Shown here piece by piece: positions 10,561-21,204 of a stretch of DNA of 29,838 nt; position 1 is the stretch's first letter; every line of letters starts with the position of its first letter. The notes under the pieces are model-generated. The model ran no database searches and had not been told where the DNA came from. It saw only the letters and a list, made by a program, of their open reading frames with translations. Origin of the DNA: Phoronis australis (Eukaryota; Phoronida; Phoronidae). The DNA is taken from the NCBI GenBank assembly GCA_002633005.1, contig NMRA01000549.1, positions 21,133 through 50,970 of the forward strand, written 5' to 3'. Position numbers and translations under genes: made by a program.

Positions 10561-11117
10561 TTGTAAGTGAAACTTGTCTTTACTAGCGTAAAATACTCAT
10601 TCACAGAATCAGAAACCGGAAATTGATCGCGAACTTTTACGCAAAAAATAAAGGAGAATGTACATTTTCATTTGATAAATTCAACAATAAAGTTCTAAAG
10701 ACAGCTTCATGGTCATTCAAAATGGAAAGAATTTTTTATTAACAACTGTATCAATTAAGTGTTAGTTCTTGGTCAGACAAGATAAAAAGAAATAGTTTTA
10801 TGAAATAGCATCAATTAAGTTTAAGTATCGTAATATTAGTATTTGATCCAGTAAGTGAAATGTTTGAGACCAATTTTATAAATTCAAGGCATATTGAAGA
10901 TTCATGAAAGACATTTAAAGTGACACTTTTCAGTTGAATTGTTGTAAGCGACAAATTCCGGTTAAGTTAATTAAGTTTCTGATGCACAACGAACTGCGCA
11001 TAGTTTAACAATGTTTTTTAGGAACATTATGACATTTAACATCAAATAGCAGAATTTTGTTTTTTTTTCGGATAAAGTTAGTAGCGTGTTTTAACGCATC
11101 ATCAACTGCGTATGCAC

Positions 11118-12240
11118 CACAGGCGCTTGGGCTTATCGCAAATGACGTCACTCTATAATATATATAAGAAAATATAAAGGTTGGACACTCGAAATCTATT
11201 TAGCCGAGGCTCCCAACTTCAACCGTCCAAAATCCAAATAAAATCTGCGTGCACCTCCCTCAATCTGGTGTTGCATAAACCTTCGAAGCCTTATCTTTTA
11301 TTCCTAAATCCCATTAACTGTCTTTGTGAGTGGTGAATTGGCGATGGAATTTCCAAAACAATCTCAAAACTCTGAATTCAAGGACCTGAAATAGTAAACA
11401 TGGCGGATTTCTGTTGTGCTTCAACTTGTACGCCTGACGTAGGTGAAACTTCAAGTTTGAGCAAGCAACCTATATTTCAAATTCAATAACTCTAATCCAA
11501 AACTCAACTAATTGAGAATGTTAAAGTTAGTATTTTAATGATTATTTGTATCTTTATTCCACTGACGGTTCATTTTAGCCCTTAACTTAGAATTTTATTG
11601 CATAAACTGGCGTATCTTGTTTCTCATCTTGACACCACGCACTTTTTTGATTGAAACACAACACACACTCGGCCAGAAAACGCAGCCCGTGCAAGTATTA
11701 CGATGCGCGTGGCCGACGAGTTCACTCAATGGTTTTGGCCAAAAATAAAACCTTCATAAGAAATCACAGTACACAAAAAACTTCGCATATCAATACTGTA
11801 TCAGGATAATTTATATTTGACACAAATATGTGAGTAATTACATTTATTTGACAATAAAGTGCTCTCTGCTTCTCGTGATCAAGTAGTCGATGGATTGACG
11901 GCGAAAGCAGCGCGAAATTAGACTTTCGGATTTAGCTCGGGAGCGTCGGTCAAAACCCGGATGTGCGGAGACCGTCTACCATGACATCACGGAATCAGGT
12001 CCTTGAATTTGTGATTTTGGCATTCTTTTGGCATGTTTGTTGCCAAATCACCACTCGAAGGCAATTTGAAGAGATCAAATGAAAGAAGGTATTCTAAGAG
12101 TTGTCCGATGCTAGTTTCGTGGAGTTCCATGCACATTTGAGTAGAAAATTCTGAGCAAACAAATTTCGAGTGTCCAACCTTTAGGTTTTCTTATATATAT
12201 TATTGAGTGACGTCATTTGCGATAAACCCAAGCGCCTGTG
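11118..12240. mobile_element. 1.12-kb foldback (long-TIR) element inserted in the array
   Basis: The left end CACAGGCGCTTGGG (11118) is mirrored by CCCAAGCGCCTGTG ending at 12240. About 75 of the first 79 bases of the arms match. Homology continues inward with gaps: GAGTGGTGAATTGGC (11328) faces GCCAAATCACCACTC (12042), and AATTCAAGGACCTGA (11375) faces TCAGGTCCTTGAATT (11995), so the arms span about 250-270 bp. The centre has no open frame longer than chance. Flanks are GCAC on the left and GTAC on the right, a possible imperfect 4-bp target duplication. An R1 paralogue at 8609-8660 shows what looks like the empty site. The superfamily is not determined; it could be hAT-like or another long-TIR class. 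Confidence 0.75.
11141..11175. promoter_or_regulatory. CRE (TGACGTCA) plus TATA-like tract in the left TIR
   Basis: A perfect palindromic CRE/ATF site (TGACGTCA, 11143-11150) is followed about 8 bases later by ATAATATATATAAGAAAA. The same pair is mirrored in the right arm (TGACGTCA at 12208-12215 with the AT tract at 12187-12202). Both arms thus carry a candidate promoter pointing into the element. Function is inferred from motif content only. Confidence 0.35.
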
Positions 12241-12244
12241 GTAC

Positions 12245-13300
12245 AAGCTGCCAAGTTCATAGTCATAGAGCAGTTTTAAAATTGGTTGTAATAAAAGTTT
12301 GAAAACCTTAATTCAGATGTTTTTTTGTGTTTGGGATGTTTATAGTCAACACTCTGTGACTCAATGACATTTTCAGCGTATGGTTCTGTGGCTTGCTGTT
12401 TTATCTCGACTGCCCGGCATTGCTCACTTGCCGTTGCGCAAAACATGCTCGGCAAAGAATTAGGCCCAAGACAAAAATCGGGGTTAAGCGGCTGTGTGCC
12501 ACTCGTCAATCAAGAATAAAATTTCGAGCCACGGCATAAATATGTGATAAAACGCTACAAAACAGCGTTGTTTCAATTCATAAACAATCACCTTACCAAA
12601 TTTCGTGGTGGAAAAACATTTATTTTTCATGCAAGATGTCCAAATTATCCTATTTATATCACTTGCAGCATCGCACTGCGGCACTATTCGGTCCCGTTGT
12701 TAGCGCGCAATGACTCAGTCGGCTGACAATCGTGACTTGGAAATCCGTCAAGTAATATAACGGCCTCTTTCAATATGCATCTCGTTTTTTATGGCCAAAG
12801 ATAGTGGCGGGATTCAGCACGCGCGTAGGGCCTATGTGCGACTCACCTGTCAATCACATGTTGGTGTCAAGGCAACATGCACTCCAAAGTGTGGTAACTT
12901 GCGCGCGTGCACCACTACAAAGTCACACATCAAAAGAAAACAGCGACAGTCCTAAGTAACAGAAACGGACGTGACTATATACTTTAAACCATTGCCTCAT
13001 TTCTCTGGTCTGATTTTTTCGAATATATGTTTTATCAAGTGCAATGCAGACGAAAATTTAGCGCGGCAGACAAAGTCGCTGAAAGCGGAGGTTTTGTCAG
13101 CGGCGGCATTTTTAAACTTTGCAAACATGGGAAGAAAATAAAGTGACAAAAACGTTCAAGTATTATATTTCGAAGTGAGTCCATGACCCAACACAATAAC
13201 TCGTTACTTTTATAATTGCAATTCACATTGCTAAACCACTGTCTCGGAGGCCCGGCCTTGTTGCGCTCATTGTAATCATTGATTTTTTTCTAAAAGTCGG
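12245..13300. other. No recognisable gene between foldback and next repeats
   Basis: The sequence resumes after the foldback with no R1 anchors until about 13505. Open frames here (12276-12509 minus, 12484-12684 minus, 12544-12726 plus, 13035-13226 minus) overlap each other on opposite strands and show nothing familiar. GC content rises around 12380-13100. Confidence 0.35.
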
Positions 13301-13304
13301 GAAA

Positions 13305-13505
13305 TGGCGCGTTTCCTTAGCACTGGACGCTAAATCTTCATTCTTTAAAAGTCAGGGATGGGCGCCTAACAGAGTGGTGGGCGCTTAATTGGAAATCATC
13401 AAAAATCGCAGCTAGGCGCTTAACCGAGCAGTCGGCGGTTAAATCGAAAATCTACCTAAAGTAGGGAGTGGGCGGTTAACTCAGTATGTGCGTTAACCCG
13501 AACGT
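13305..13505 (+). repeat. Degenerate short tandem repeat, GGGCGCTTAAC-like
   Basis: Variants of GGGCG(C/G)(C/T)TAA recur every 25-45 bases: GGGCGCCTAAC, GGGCGCTTAAT, AGGCGCTTAACC, TCGGCGGTTAAA, GGGCGGTTAAC and GTGCGTTAACC, often preceded by GAGTGGT or AGCAGT. This is a short, decayed minisatellite-like tract just before R1 sequence resumes. Confidence 0.45.
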
Positions 13506-14032
13506 TTACGGTAGGTTACGAGCAACACAATTAAAGCGACAAATTCCGGTTAAAGTAGTTGCGGTTTTGACGCACAACGAACCGCGTATAACTGAACATA
13601 AAATTTTAAGTTACATTACGATGTCTAATATCATATAGCAGAATTTTGATTTTTACATTCTTTTACAACTTCATTTCAGAAATCAAACATTTCTTTATAG
13701 TACCTTAAAATGATGTAAGGATATGTGGCGACATCTCAAAACAGAATTTTGTTTTTAACTTTTCTTTAACTGATATCATTTCAGTAATTAATTGGAAGGT
13801 AGCTCTGGCACCAAAAAAGTTGTTACCATCACTGACTTTAGTGTTACGAAGAGTTATAGACATCCACCGTAAGTGCGCGAAAGTGCACCTGGATGAATTA
13901 TCTTTTGTAATGCAGCTCTTCTTTCAGATAAGAAACTCTTTAAACAGTTCTTGGAGACGAGCATATTTGTTATTGATAATGATAACAAGAAAACGGAGAT
14001 AAGCACGGTTTCGTCACTAAGTTTAGTGTTAC

Positions 14033-15777
14033 ATTAATTACGTTTCTGGTGCACAACGAATTGCGCATAGTTTAACATTGCATTTTAAGTAACATTATGA
14101 CATTTAAAATCAAATCTTTTATTTTTAATTTCTTTTACCATCGTCATTTCAGTAATTAAATTTATTTGTATAATAGCCTTAAATAGTGTAGATATATTTT
14201 GGCGATATCTTTTCCTGTTGTCATGTACTTTCAATCTTTTGCTACCACCATCTCCAAGGCCATGTTTCACGCCCTATTTGTCCCCGCCCACAACGCCTCG
14301 ACTTGGGAATATGCATTTCTGAAGGAACGTTGAAAATATTGCTCGAGATTGAAAGGGAAACCCAGTTGCTTAGTGATATCCATATAGCAATGAGCACGGT
14401 TCTCCCCATATTCTAGCTTGGATATTCCGTGCTCTCTTGCAGTGTGTTTCCTCAAGATATCTTAATACAAGATGCAGATTATTACAGTATTTTTCATTTC
14501 ATAAGATCATTATCACCAAGTCATTGATTATTCTGGTATTTCTTAAAAAGATTTCATTTTACCTTAATATTTGTATTTGTTCCAATAAAGGAAATATTTG
14601 AAACCATTTTCAAATAGTGCAATGCCTATATAGGTTATATACATTTAAAGTGACGCGTTCCGGTTAAGCTAGTGGCATGTTGTGACGCACAACAAAAACA
14701 TATACTTTGAACACCCATTTTAAGCAACACTAAGACATTAAATATCAACTAGCAGTATCTGTTTTTTAAGTTCCCTCAGCCGGTAACAGAATAAGTTGCC
14801 TAGTTTACAACACACATTTCATTTCAAGTGCCAGACCAGGCTCATTTCTGAGAGACAGAAATTAAAGGCAAGACATAATGAAACAGAAACAGTGTTAGAT
14901 TTCTCAAATGCAAACAGTGCCTGATAGATTAGAAGAGCGAAAGAGTTTTTCTTTAAGATCGTCCAAAGAATGATGTCATAGTCACAAAGTTAAAGAAAGT
15001 CAATCTGATGAGATTAGCCAAATGGCATTTGTGATCCCAATTTCTCAATGTCATAATGCAATACTTATATAGTGTGCATGCAACACCTTTAAAGAGACAA
15101 ATTCCGGTAAAGCTACTTGTGATATCTTCAACATCAAAGAGATGAAGGAAGTTCCATAAATGGATAAAAAGTGCTTGAAAGATAAGAACGAAGGAGTCTC
15201 TCTTTAGGATCGTCCTTTTCGATCATTGGAACGTACACGTCTCGATAAAGACAAAAAGGTCATGATAGGTACAAAAGAAAAAGATGTAACTTGATGAGGA
15301 AAATGCTTCTACCATGCAAGAGCTACATACAAAAATTTTCCACATCACAGCAGATGTAAACAGAAAAATATGGACAGGAATTACAAAGAAACTTTTAAGC
15401 TCAGAGCAGGCTCATGACTAAGAGACAGAAATAAAGGCAAGACATAATGAAACGGAAACAATGTTATGTTTCATAAATACCAAGACAGTGCCGGAAAGAT
15501 TAGAAGAGCAAGATCGTCTAAGGAATGATCAGCTTCCACGACTTGCCAAAGTACGAAAAGTTTTTCAGAGTGAAGCTGCCAAATGGCATTTTTGATCCCA
15601 ATTTCTTGAAGTCAAAGTGCAATTCTTATATAGTGTTCATGCAACACCTTTAAAGCGACAAATTCCGGTAAAGCTAATTGCGAGATCTTACACAAAGAAA
15701 ATGAAGGAGGTTTCGCAAATGGAGAGAAAGCGCCTGAAAGATTAGAAAAACGAAGGAGTCAGTCTTTAGGATCGTCC
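14033..15777 (+). repeat. Segmental duplicate S2, left copy (partner 17026-18797)
   Basis: This 1.7-kb segment is collinear with 17026-18797. It comprises an R1 portion; a block unique to this pair (CTCCAAGGCCATGTTTCACG, CCTCGACTTGGGAATATGCA, GTGAGCACGGTTCTCCCCAT); CCCTCAGCCGGTAACAGAAT; and then R2 units. Collinearity breaks between 14793 and 14966, where the right copy instead has an inverted repeat, a CT microsatellite and unrelated sequence. The unique block has a short minus-strand open frame (14455-14267) that is disrupted in the partner, so it is not a conserved gene. Confidence 0.7.
15076..15777 (+). repeat. R2 repeat units (about 140 bp)
   Basis: R2 reads GCATGCAACACCTTTAAAG, CGACAAATTCCGGTAAAGCT, CTTCAACATCAAAGA, AATGGAGAGAAAG, GAACGAAGGAGTC and TTTAGGATCGTCC. 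Units lie at 15076-15215 and 15637-15777 here, with a partial one at 15921-16019. Further copies are at 18101-18243, 18652-18797, 20237-20372 and 20511-20633. The opening about 40 bases are the core shared with R1; the remainder is R2-specific. Confidence 0.65.
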
Positions 15778-16269
15778 ATGCCGAATATTAGAACGTACAC
15801 GTCTCAAGAAAGACGGAAATTTCATGAAAGGTACAGATGAAAAAGATGATTTTTAAGAAATACCAAATTTTCTACAACATCAATTTCATCATAGTGTGAT
15901 ATGCATTGATAGCTTACATGCAAGACCTTTAAAGTGACACTCACCGGTAAAGGTTAACATGAGATGATCCACATGATAGAAGATGAAGGAGGTTAGGTAA
16001 ATGGATAAAAAGGACATTCTTAGGATCAGAAACAAGGAAATTGATCGCGAACTTTTACGCAAAAAAATAAACGAAAATGTACATTTTCACTTGATAAATT
16101 CATCAATAATGTTCTAAAGACAGCCTTATGGTCATTTATGATAGAAAGAATTTATTATTAACAATTGCTTCAATTACGTTTTACTTCTTGGTCAGACATA
16201 TTTAATTTTGGTAATCAGAACACGATCACAGAGCTGAGCATGATGGCTGTAGCACAAAAGTAGTCATTT

Positions 16270-17010
16270 ACGTCACTGAGTTCAGTGTTATGTTGGAGGT
16301 TATAGACATCTACTTTAAGTGCGTGAAAGCTCACCTGGTCAGCTACCTTGATGTCAGTAGAAATGACATTCGCAGGATGCAAAATAGGGAAACAGCGTCA
16401 CCTGTGGCTATTAACATTCGCTGATAATCTTACATAAGTTGCTTGCAAGGCATTTAAAGTGACATGATCCGGTTCAGCTCGTTACGTTTCTGACGCCCAA
16501 CCAGCTGTGCACAGTTTAACAAAAACATTTTATGTAACACTACTTTACTGAATATCAAATAGTAAGATTTTGTTTTCAACCTCTCATTTCAATAATTAAT
16601 TTAATGTTAATAGTAGCTTAAGATGGTGTAAGGTTATTTTGGCGTTACTGCGGCAGTTGACATTCGCAGATCAGAAACAAGGATATTGATCACGAACTTT
16701 TACGCAAGAAATAAATGAGAATGTACGTTATTATTTGATAAATTCACCAATAATGTTCTAAAGATAGCCTCATGGTCATTCTAATAGAAAGAATTATCTA
16801 ATAAAAATTGTATCGAATAAGTTTTACTTCTTTGTCAGCCAAGATAAAAAGAAATGTTTTAAAAATTGTGTGATTAAGTTTAGGTATCGTAATAATAGTG
16901 TATGATCCAGTAAGTGAAATATTTGAGACGAATTTCATAAATACAATGCATATTGAAGATGCATGCAAGACATTTAAAGTGACACGTTCCAGCTGAGCCT
17001 GTTGTAAGCA
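16270..17010 (+). repeat. Segmental duplicate S1, right copy (partner 9137-9870)
   Basis: Same order as the left copy: R3 stub, GGTCAGCTACCTTGATGTCA, GAAATGACATTCGCAGGATG, R1 body with ACGCAAGAAATAAATGAGAA, TTGTCAGCCAAGATAAAAAG and then GATGCATGCAAGACATTTAA. It directly precedes S2's right copy. Confidence 0.6.
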
Positions 17011-17758
17011 ACAAATTCCGGTTACGTTAATTACGTTTCTGATGCACAATGAATCGTGTATAGTATATCATTGCATTTTAAGTAACATTATAACATTTAA
17101 TATCAAATAGCAGAATTTTTATTATTAATTTCTTGTACCATCGTCATCACAGTAATTGATTTTATTTGTATAGTAGCCTTAAATGGTGTAGATAAATTTT
17201 GGCGATATCTTTGGCTGTGGTCATTTGCTCTCTATCTTTTGCCTACCACCAGCTCCAAGGCCATGTTTCACGCTCTACTTGTCCCCACCCACAATGCCTC
17301 GACTTGGGAATATGCATTTCTGAAGGAACGTTGAAAATATTGCTCGAGTATGGAAGGGAAACCCAGTTGCTTAGGATATCCATATAGCAGTGAGCACGGT
17401 TCTCCCCATGTTCTAGCTTGGATATTCCTCGCTATCTTGTAGTGTGTTTCCTCAAGAGATTTTCATAAAAGATGCAGATTATTACAGTATTTTTCATGTC
17501 TTGCGATCATTCTCATCAAGTCATTAATTATTCTGGTATTTCTTAAAAAGGTTTCATTTTAACGTAACATTTGTATTTGGTCCAATAAAAAGAAAATATT
17601 TGAAACCATTTTCTTATAGTACAATGCCTATATAGGTTGTGTACATTTAAAGTGACAAGTTCCGGTTAAGCTAGTGGCATGTTATGACGCAAAACAAGAT
17701 ACATACACTTTGACAACCCATTTTAAGCAACACTAAGACATTAAATATCAACAAACAT

Positions 17759-17817
17759 TATCGTTTTTTTACGTTCCCTCAGCCGGTAACAGAATAAGAG
17801 AACGTAAAAAAACCGAT

Positions 17818-17818
<1 letters not shown>
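17759..17818. repeat. Inverted repeat next to the microsatellite
   Basis: TATCGTTTTTTTACGTTC (17759-17776) is followed 23 bases later by its reverse complement, with one extra G (GAACGTAAAAAAACCGATA, 17800-17818). The left arm and loop are present in the paralogue at about 14751-14792, but the right arm is not. The right arm was therefore added after the duplication, copied from the left arm in inverted orientation. Confidence 0.7.

Positions 17819-17820
<2 letters not shown>

Positions 17821-17869
<49 letters not shown>
17821..17869. repeat. (CT)n microsatellite
   Basis: CTCC followed by about 22 CT dinucleotides, trailing into CCCCTTTCCCTCTTTCTT. It is the only long simple-sequence repeat in the window and lies directly beside the inverted repeat, in the interval where the two S2 copies diverge. 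Confidence 0.95.
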
Positions 17870-17871
<2 letters not shown>

Positions 17872-20640
17872 CCTTTCCCTCTTTCTTAGTGTTGTGAAAT
17901 TAATGTGTGTGGAGCCGCAGTAGAGTAACTTTACACGTAAATAGCTCAATCGGTGTGAAATGCTCTATGCTCATCGAGTGTTTGGACAACAAGAATGATG
18001 TCATCGTGACAAAATTATGCAAAGTCAATCTGATGAGATTAGCCAAATGGCATTTGTGATCCTAATTTCTCAATGTCATAATGCAATACTTATATAGTGT
18101 GCTTACAACACCTTTAAAGAGACAAATTCCGGTAAAGCTATTTGTGAGATCTTCAACATCAAAGAAATGAAGGAGGTTCTGTAAATGGATAAAAAAAGCT
18201 TGAAAGATAAGAAATACGAAGGAGTCTTTCTTTAGGATCGTCCTTTTCGATCATTGGAACGTACACGTCTCATTAAGACAAAAAGGTCATGATAGGTACA
18301 AAAGAAAAAACATGTAACTTGATAAGGAAAATGCTTTCACCATGCGAGAGCTACATACAAAACTTTTCCATATCACAGCGGAAGTAAACAGAAAAATATG
18401 TAAAGAAATTAGAAAGAAAATTTCAAGCTCAGAGCAGGCTCATGACTAAGAGACAGAAATAAAGGCAAGACATAATGAAATTGAAACAATGTTATGTTTC
18501 ATAAATACAAAGACAGTGACGGAAAGATTAGAAGAGCAAGATCGTCTAAAGAATGATTACTTTCCAAAGTACGAAAAGTTCTAGAGGGTCAAGCTGCCAC
18601 ATGGCATTTGTGATCCCAATTTCTTGAAGTCAAAATGCAATACTTATAGTGTTCATGCAACACCTTTAAAGCGACACATTCCGGTAATGCTACTTGCGGG
18701 ATCTTCCACATCAAACAAAAAGATAAAGCAGGTTTCGAAAACAGAGAAAAATGTTTGAAAGATAGGAAGAACAAAGGAGTCCTTCTTTTGGATCATGTCA
18801 TTCTGCCAGTGATGACAATGCGCACTCTCTCAAGTATAGCTACCTTACGTGCCACAAAGAGCCCACTTGATGTTCCAAGATGGGAAGGAATAGCGTGGGA
18901 AAATAATTCTACCCGTACTGAGATTCAAATATAGCAGTTAATTACAGCCATCAATTCTAATAAAAAGTCTTGTTCAAAATTGATGATTAAATACTTCAAA
19001 TTAACTTTGTTTGATGTAAAAGAAAACGATGACTGATGCGTAATTATCACAAGAGCAAAACCTTCTGTAGACACTTAAGATCAACAATAATGGTCTAAAG
19101 ACAGTCTCATGGTAATTCAAGGTAGAAAGTATTTTTTTTTAAATTTTATCACTTAAGTTTAAGTACCGTAATATGAGTATTTGATCAAGTATGGGAAATA
19201 TTTGAGATCAACTTCATATAATGCAATGCCTATATTGGTTGCATGCAAGACAATTAAAACGACACATTCTGGAATTTGACATTTGTTTGAATACGAGAGT
19301 CACAAGCCAGCCGCCATGGCGAAACAGAAATTGATCTCTGGCAAGATTCAACTGTGAAGACATAAATGCTTCTAAAATATTTATGTCCTATTAGACATGA
19401 TAGTAGGCAAGAGCAACGCAGAGCGTTGAAATGCGCCCACAATTGCACCACATACGGTATCCTTCTAGGGTTGTTTATTGGTACCATAACCTGGCCAGTA
19501 GAGGGCATATATTTTGAATGTTGTACTTTGCAAAATGGAAAAGGCATGTAAGGCTATCTTGGCATCTCCTATGGCTGTTACCATTCGCAGGATCAGAAAC
19601 AAGGAAATTGATCGTGAACTATTAAAAAAAAAGAGAATGTTTCTCTTCACTACATAAATTCAACAGTAATATTCTTAAGACAACCTCATGGTCATTCAAG
19701 GTGAACGTATTTTTTTTAAGAAATTGTATCAAATTTAAGTACAGTTATACGAGTATTTGATCAAGTTAGGGAATTATTTGACACTAATTTCATATAATGC
19801 AATGCCTATAAAGGTACCGTGCAAGATAGTTAAAGCAACAAATTCCGATTAAGCTAGTTACGGTTCTGATGCACAATGAACTGCTAACATTACGACGTTT
19901 AATATCAAATAGCAGACTTTTGTTTTTAACTTTCTTTTACCATTTTCATTTCAGTAATTTATCTAATTTTTATAAAAGCTTTAAATGGTGTAAGATATTT
20001 TAGCGACATCTTTGACTATTGACATTCGCTATCAATCTTTTGCCTTGCTGGTGAGCAAGAGATGAACAAAGACATGAACTTTTGTTAGATTTAATGTCCT
20101 ATTACACATGAAAAAAAACTGGATAAGGAAAATGCTTTCACCATGCAAGAGGTACTTACAAAATTTTCCACACCACAGTAGATGTAGACAGAAAATTATG
20201 GAAAGAAATTATAAAGAAAATTTCTAGCTCAGAGCAAGGCAACACCTTTAAAGCGACACATTACATTGAAGCTACTTGCGACATCTTCAACATCAAAGAA
20301 GATGAAGGTGGTTTCGTAAATGGAGAGAAAGTGACTGAAAAATTTAGACGGTTTCTTTCTTTAGGATCGTCCCTCCCGATCAGAGTATACACGTCTCGAT
20401 TAAGGCGAAAATTTCATGAAAGGTACAAATGAAAAAAATGGTTTTCAAGGAATACCAAAATTTGTACAATATCCCTTTCTTAATACCATTGTGCAATGCA
20501 TATAATGCTTGCGTGCGATCTTTAAAGTGACACTCTCCGGTGAAGATTAACGCGAGAGCTTTCATATCATAGAAAAAGAAGATTTCGTAAATGGAAAGGA
20601 AGTTTTTAAAATCAGGCCTGCTTTGAATCGTCCGGTGTCT

Positions 20641-20944
20641 AATCTTTAGAGTGAACCATGCCCGATTTGTCGAGCAAGTGACGCATATCTAATAGCTTGT
20701 GCACCTAGTTATTTCCAAGAAAACGCATGAGCTTTTAAATAATCCACAGCTTCAGAAATCAAGAGACTAATGCAGGATACATTTTGCATGATGAATGCTA
20801 TTTATCAGTGGTCACGCATAATATGAACTTATAGCAATCTTCTTGTCTCTGATTGCAATGTGTGTCGAAATATGATTATGATCACAGGTATACAGAATTC
20901 ATATGTGTTCCAGTAATGGCGACAATGCGCACTCTCAGTTTTTT
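20641..20944. other. Spacer between array and hairpin element
   Basis: No gene. CCAGTAATGGCGACAATGCG and the following CACTCTC (20910-20937) match CCAGTGATGACAATGCGCAC and TCTC at 18807-18829, which lies just after an R2 unit there as well. This strip may therefore be the continuation of the R2 context. Confidence 0.35.
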
Positions 20945-21050
20945 ACTTGGCGGAATTTTTCCGCCAAGTATGTTGGTCTGACAGCAAGTTTTTTTTTTTT
21001 TACTTGGCGGAATTCTTCCGCCAAGTATGTTGATCTGACAGCAATTTTTT
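20945..21050. repeat. Two tandem long-hairpin units
   Basis: Each unit has an 11-bp arm ACTTGGCGGAA, a 3-base loop, TTCCGCCAAGT, then ATGTTG(G/A)TCTGACAGCAA and a T run. Starts are 57 bases apart. The first loop is TTT and the second TTC. The short direct repeat GCACTCT flanks the pair (20929-20935 and 21071-21077). Confidence 0.8.
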
Positions 21051-21170
21051 CTTTACTTGTTTGTTTGTTCGCACTCTACAGGTCTCAATTTTAGTCCGAT
21101 TTTCACAAAATTTTTACACGACGTGTAGATCGGAAAGTCCTAGAAGCCAATTGTTTTTGGTCATGATCGA

Positions 21171-21204
21171 ATACAAAATGGCGGACATGGCGGCCATTTT
21201 GTAT
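21171..21204. promoter_or_regulatory. Inverted YY1-like motifs
   Basis: ATACAAAATGGC and GCCATTTTGTAT form a perfect 12-bp inverted pair around a 10-base spacer that contains another ATGGCG. AAGATGGCGGC at 21492-21502 matches the canonical YY1 consensus. Other ATGGCGG sites are at about 11401 (inside the foldback) and 29188. Binding is inferred only. Confidence 0.35.

Larger units (their letters stand above)
17026..18797 (+). repeat. Segmental duplicate S2, right copy (partner 14033-15777)
   Basis: Collinear with the left copy except for a replaced interval of about 190 bases (17799-17990), which holds the inverted repeat arm, the (CT)n tract and sequence with no match in the left copy. Collinearity resumes at AAGAATGATGTCAT. 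The partner's minus-strand open frame has several stops here. Confidence 0.7.
7700..20640 (+). repeat. Composite diverged repeat array (families R1, R2, R3)
   Basis: Nearly 13 kb is made of diverged units in one orientation. R1 can be followed by two anchors. The first is GACATTCGCAGGATCAG then AAATTGATCGCGAACTTTTA, at about 7802, 8331, 9519, 10596, 16018, 16660 and 19574. The second is GCACAACGAACTGCGCATAG, at about 8092, 9367, 9900, 10980, 13570, 14050, 16490, 17041 and 19868. Where neighbours are intact the R1 spacing is about 520-560 bp (for example 7802 to 8331, and 9519 to 10078 to 10596). Units carry numerous indels and have no shared open frame, so this looks like an ancient satellite or tandemly duplicated non-autonomous element, not a gene cluster. 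Confidence 0.75.

Noticed and set aside
14267-14455. Open frame in the S2 island as a conserved short gene
   Set aside because: The paralogous copy near 17260-17460 has several stops in the same frame.
7700-20640. CRISPR array or bacterial repeat cluster
   Set aside because: Units are long, diverged and of mixed period, without short identical repeats or uniform spacers. Intron structure and overall composition point to a eukaryote.
20929-21077. GCACTCT direct repeats around the hairpin pair as a target-site duplication
   Set aside because: The right copy lies inside the candidate element and some 50 bases past the hairpins, so it does not sit at a boundary; a 7-base match can be chance.
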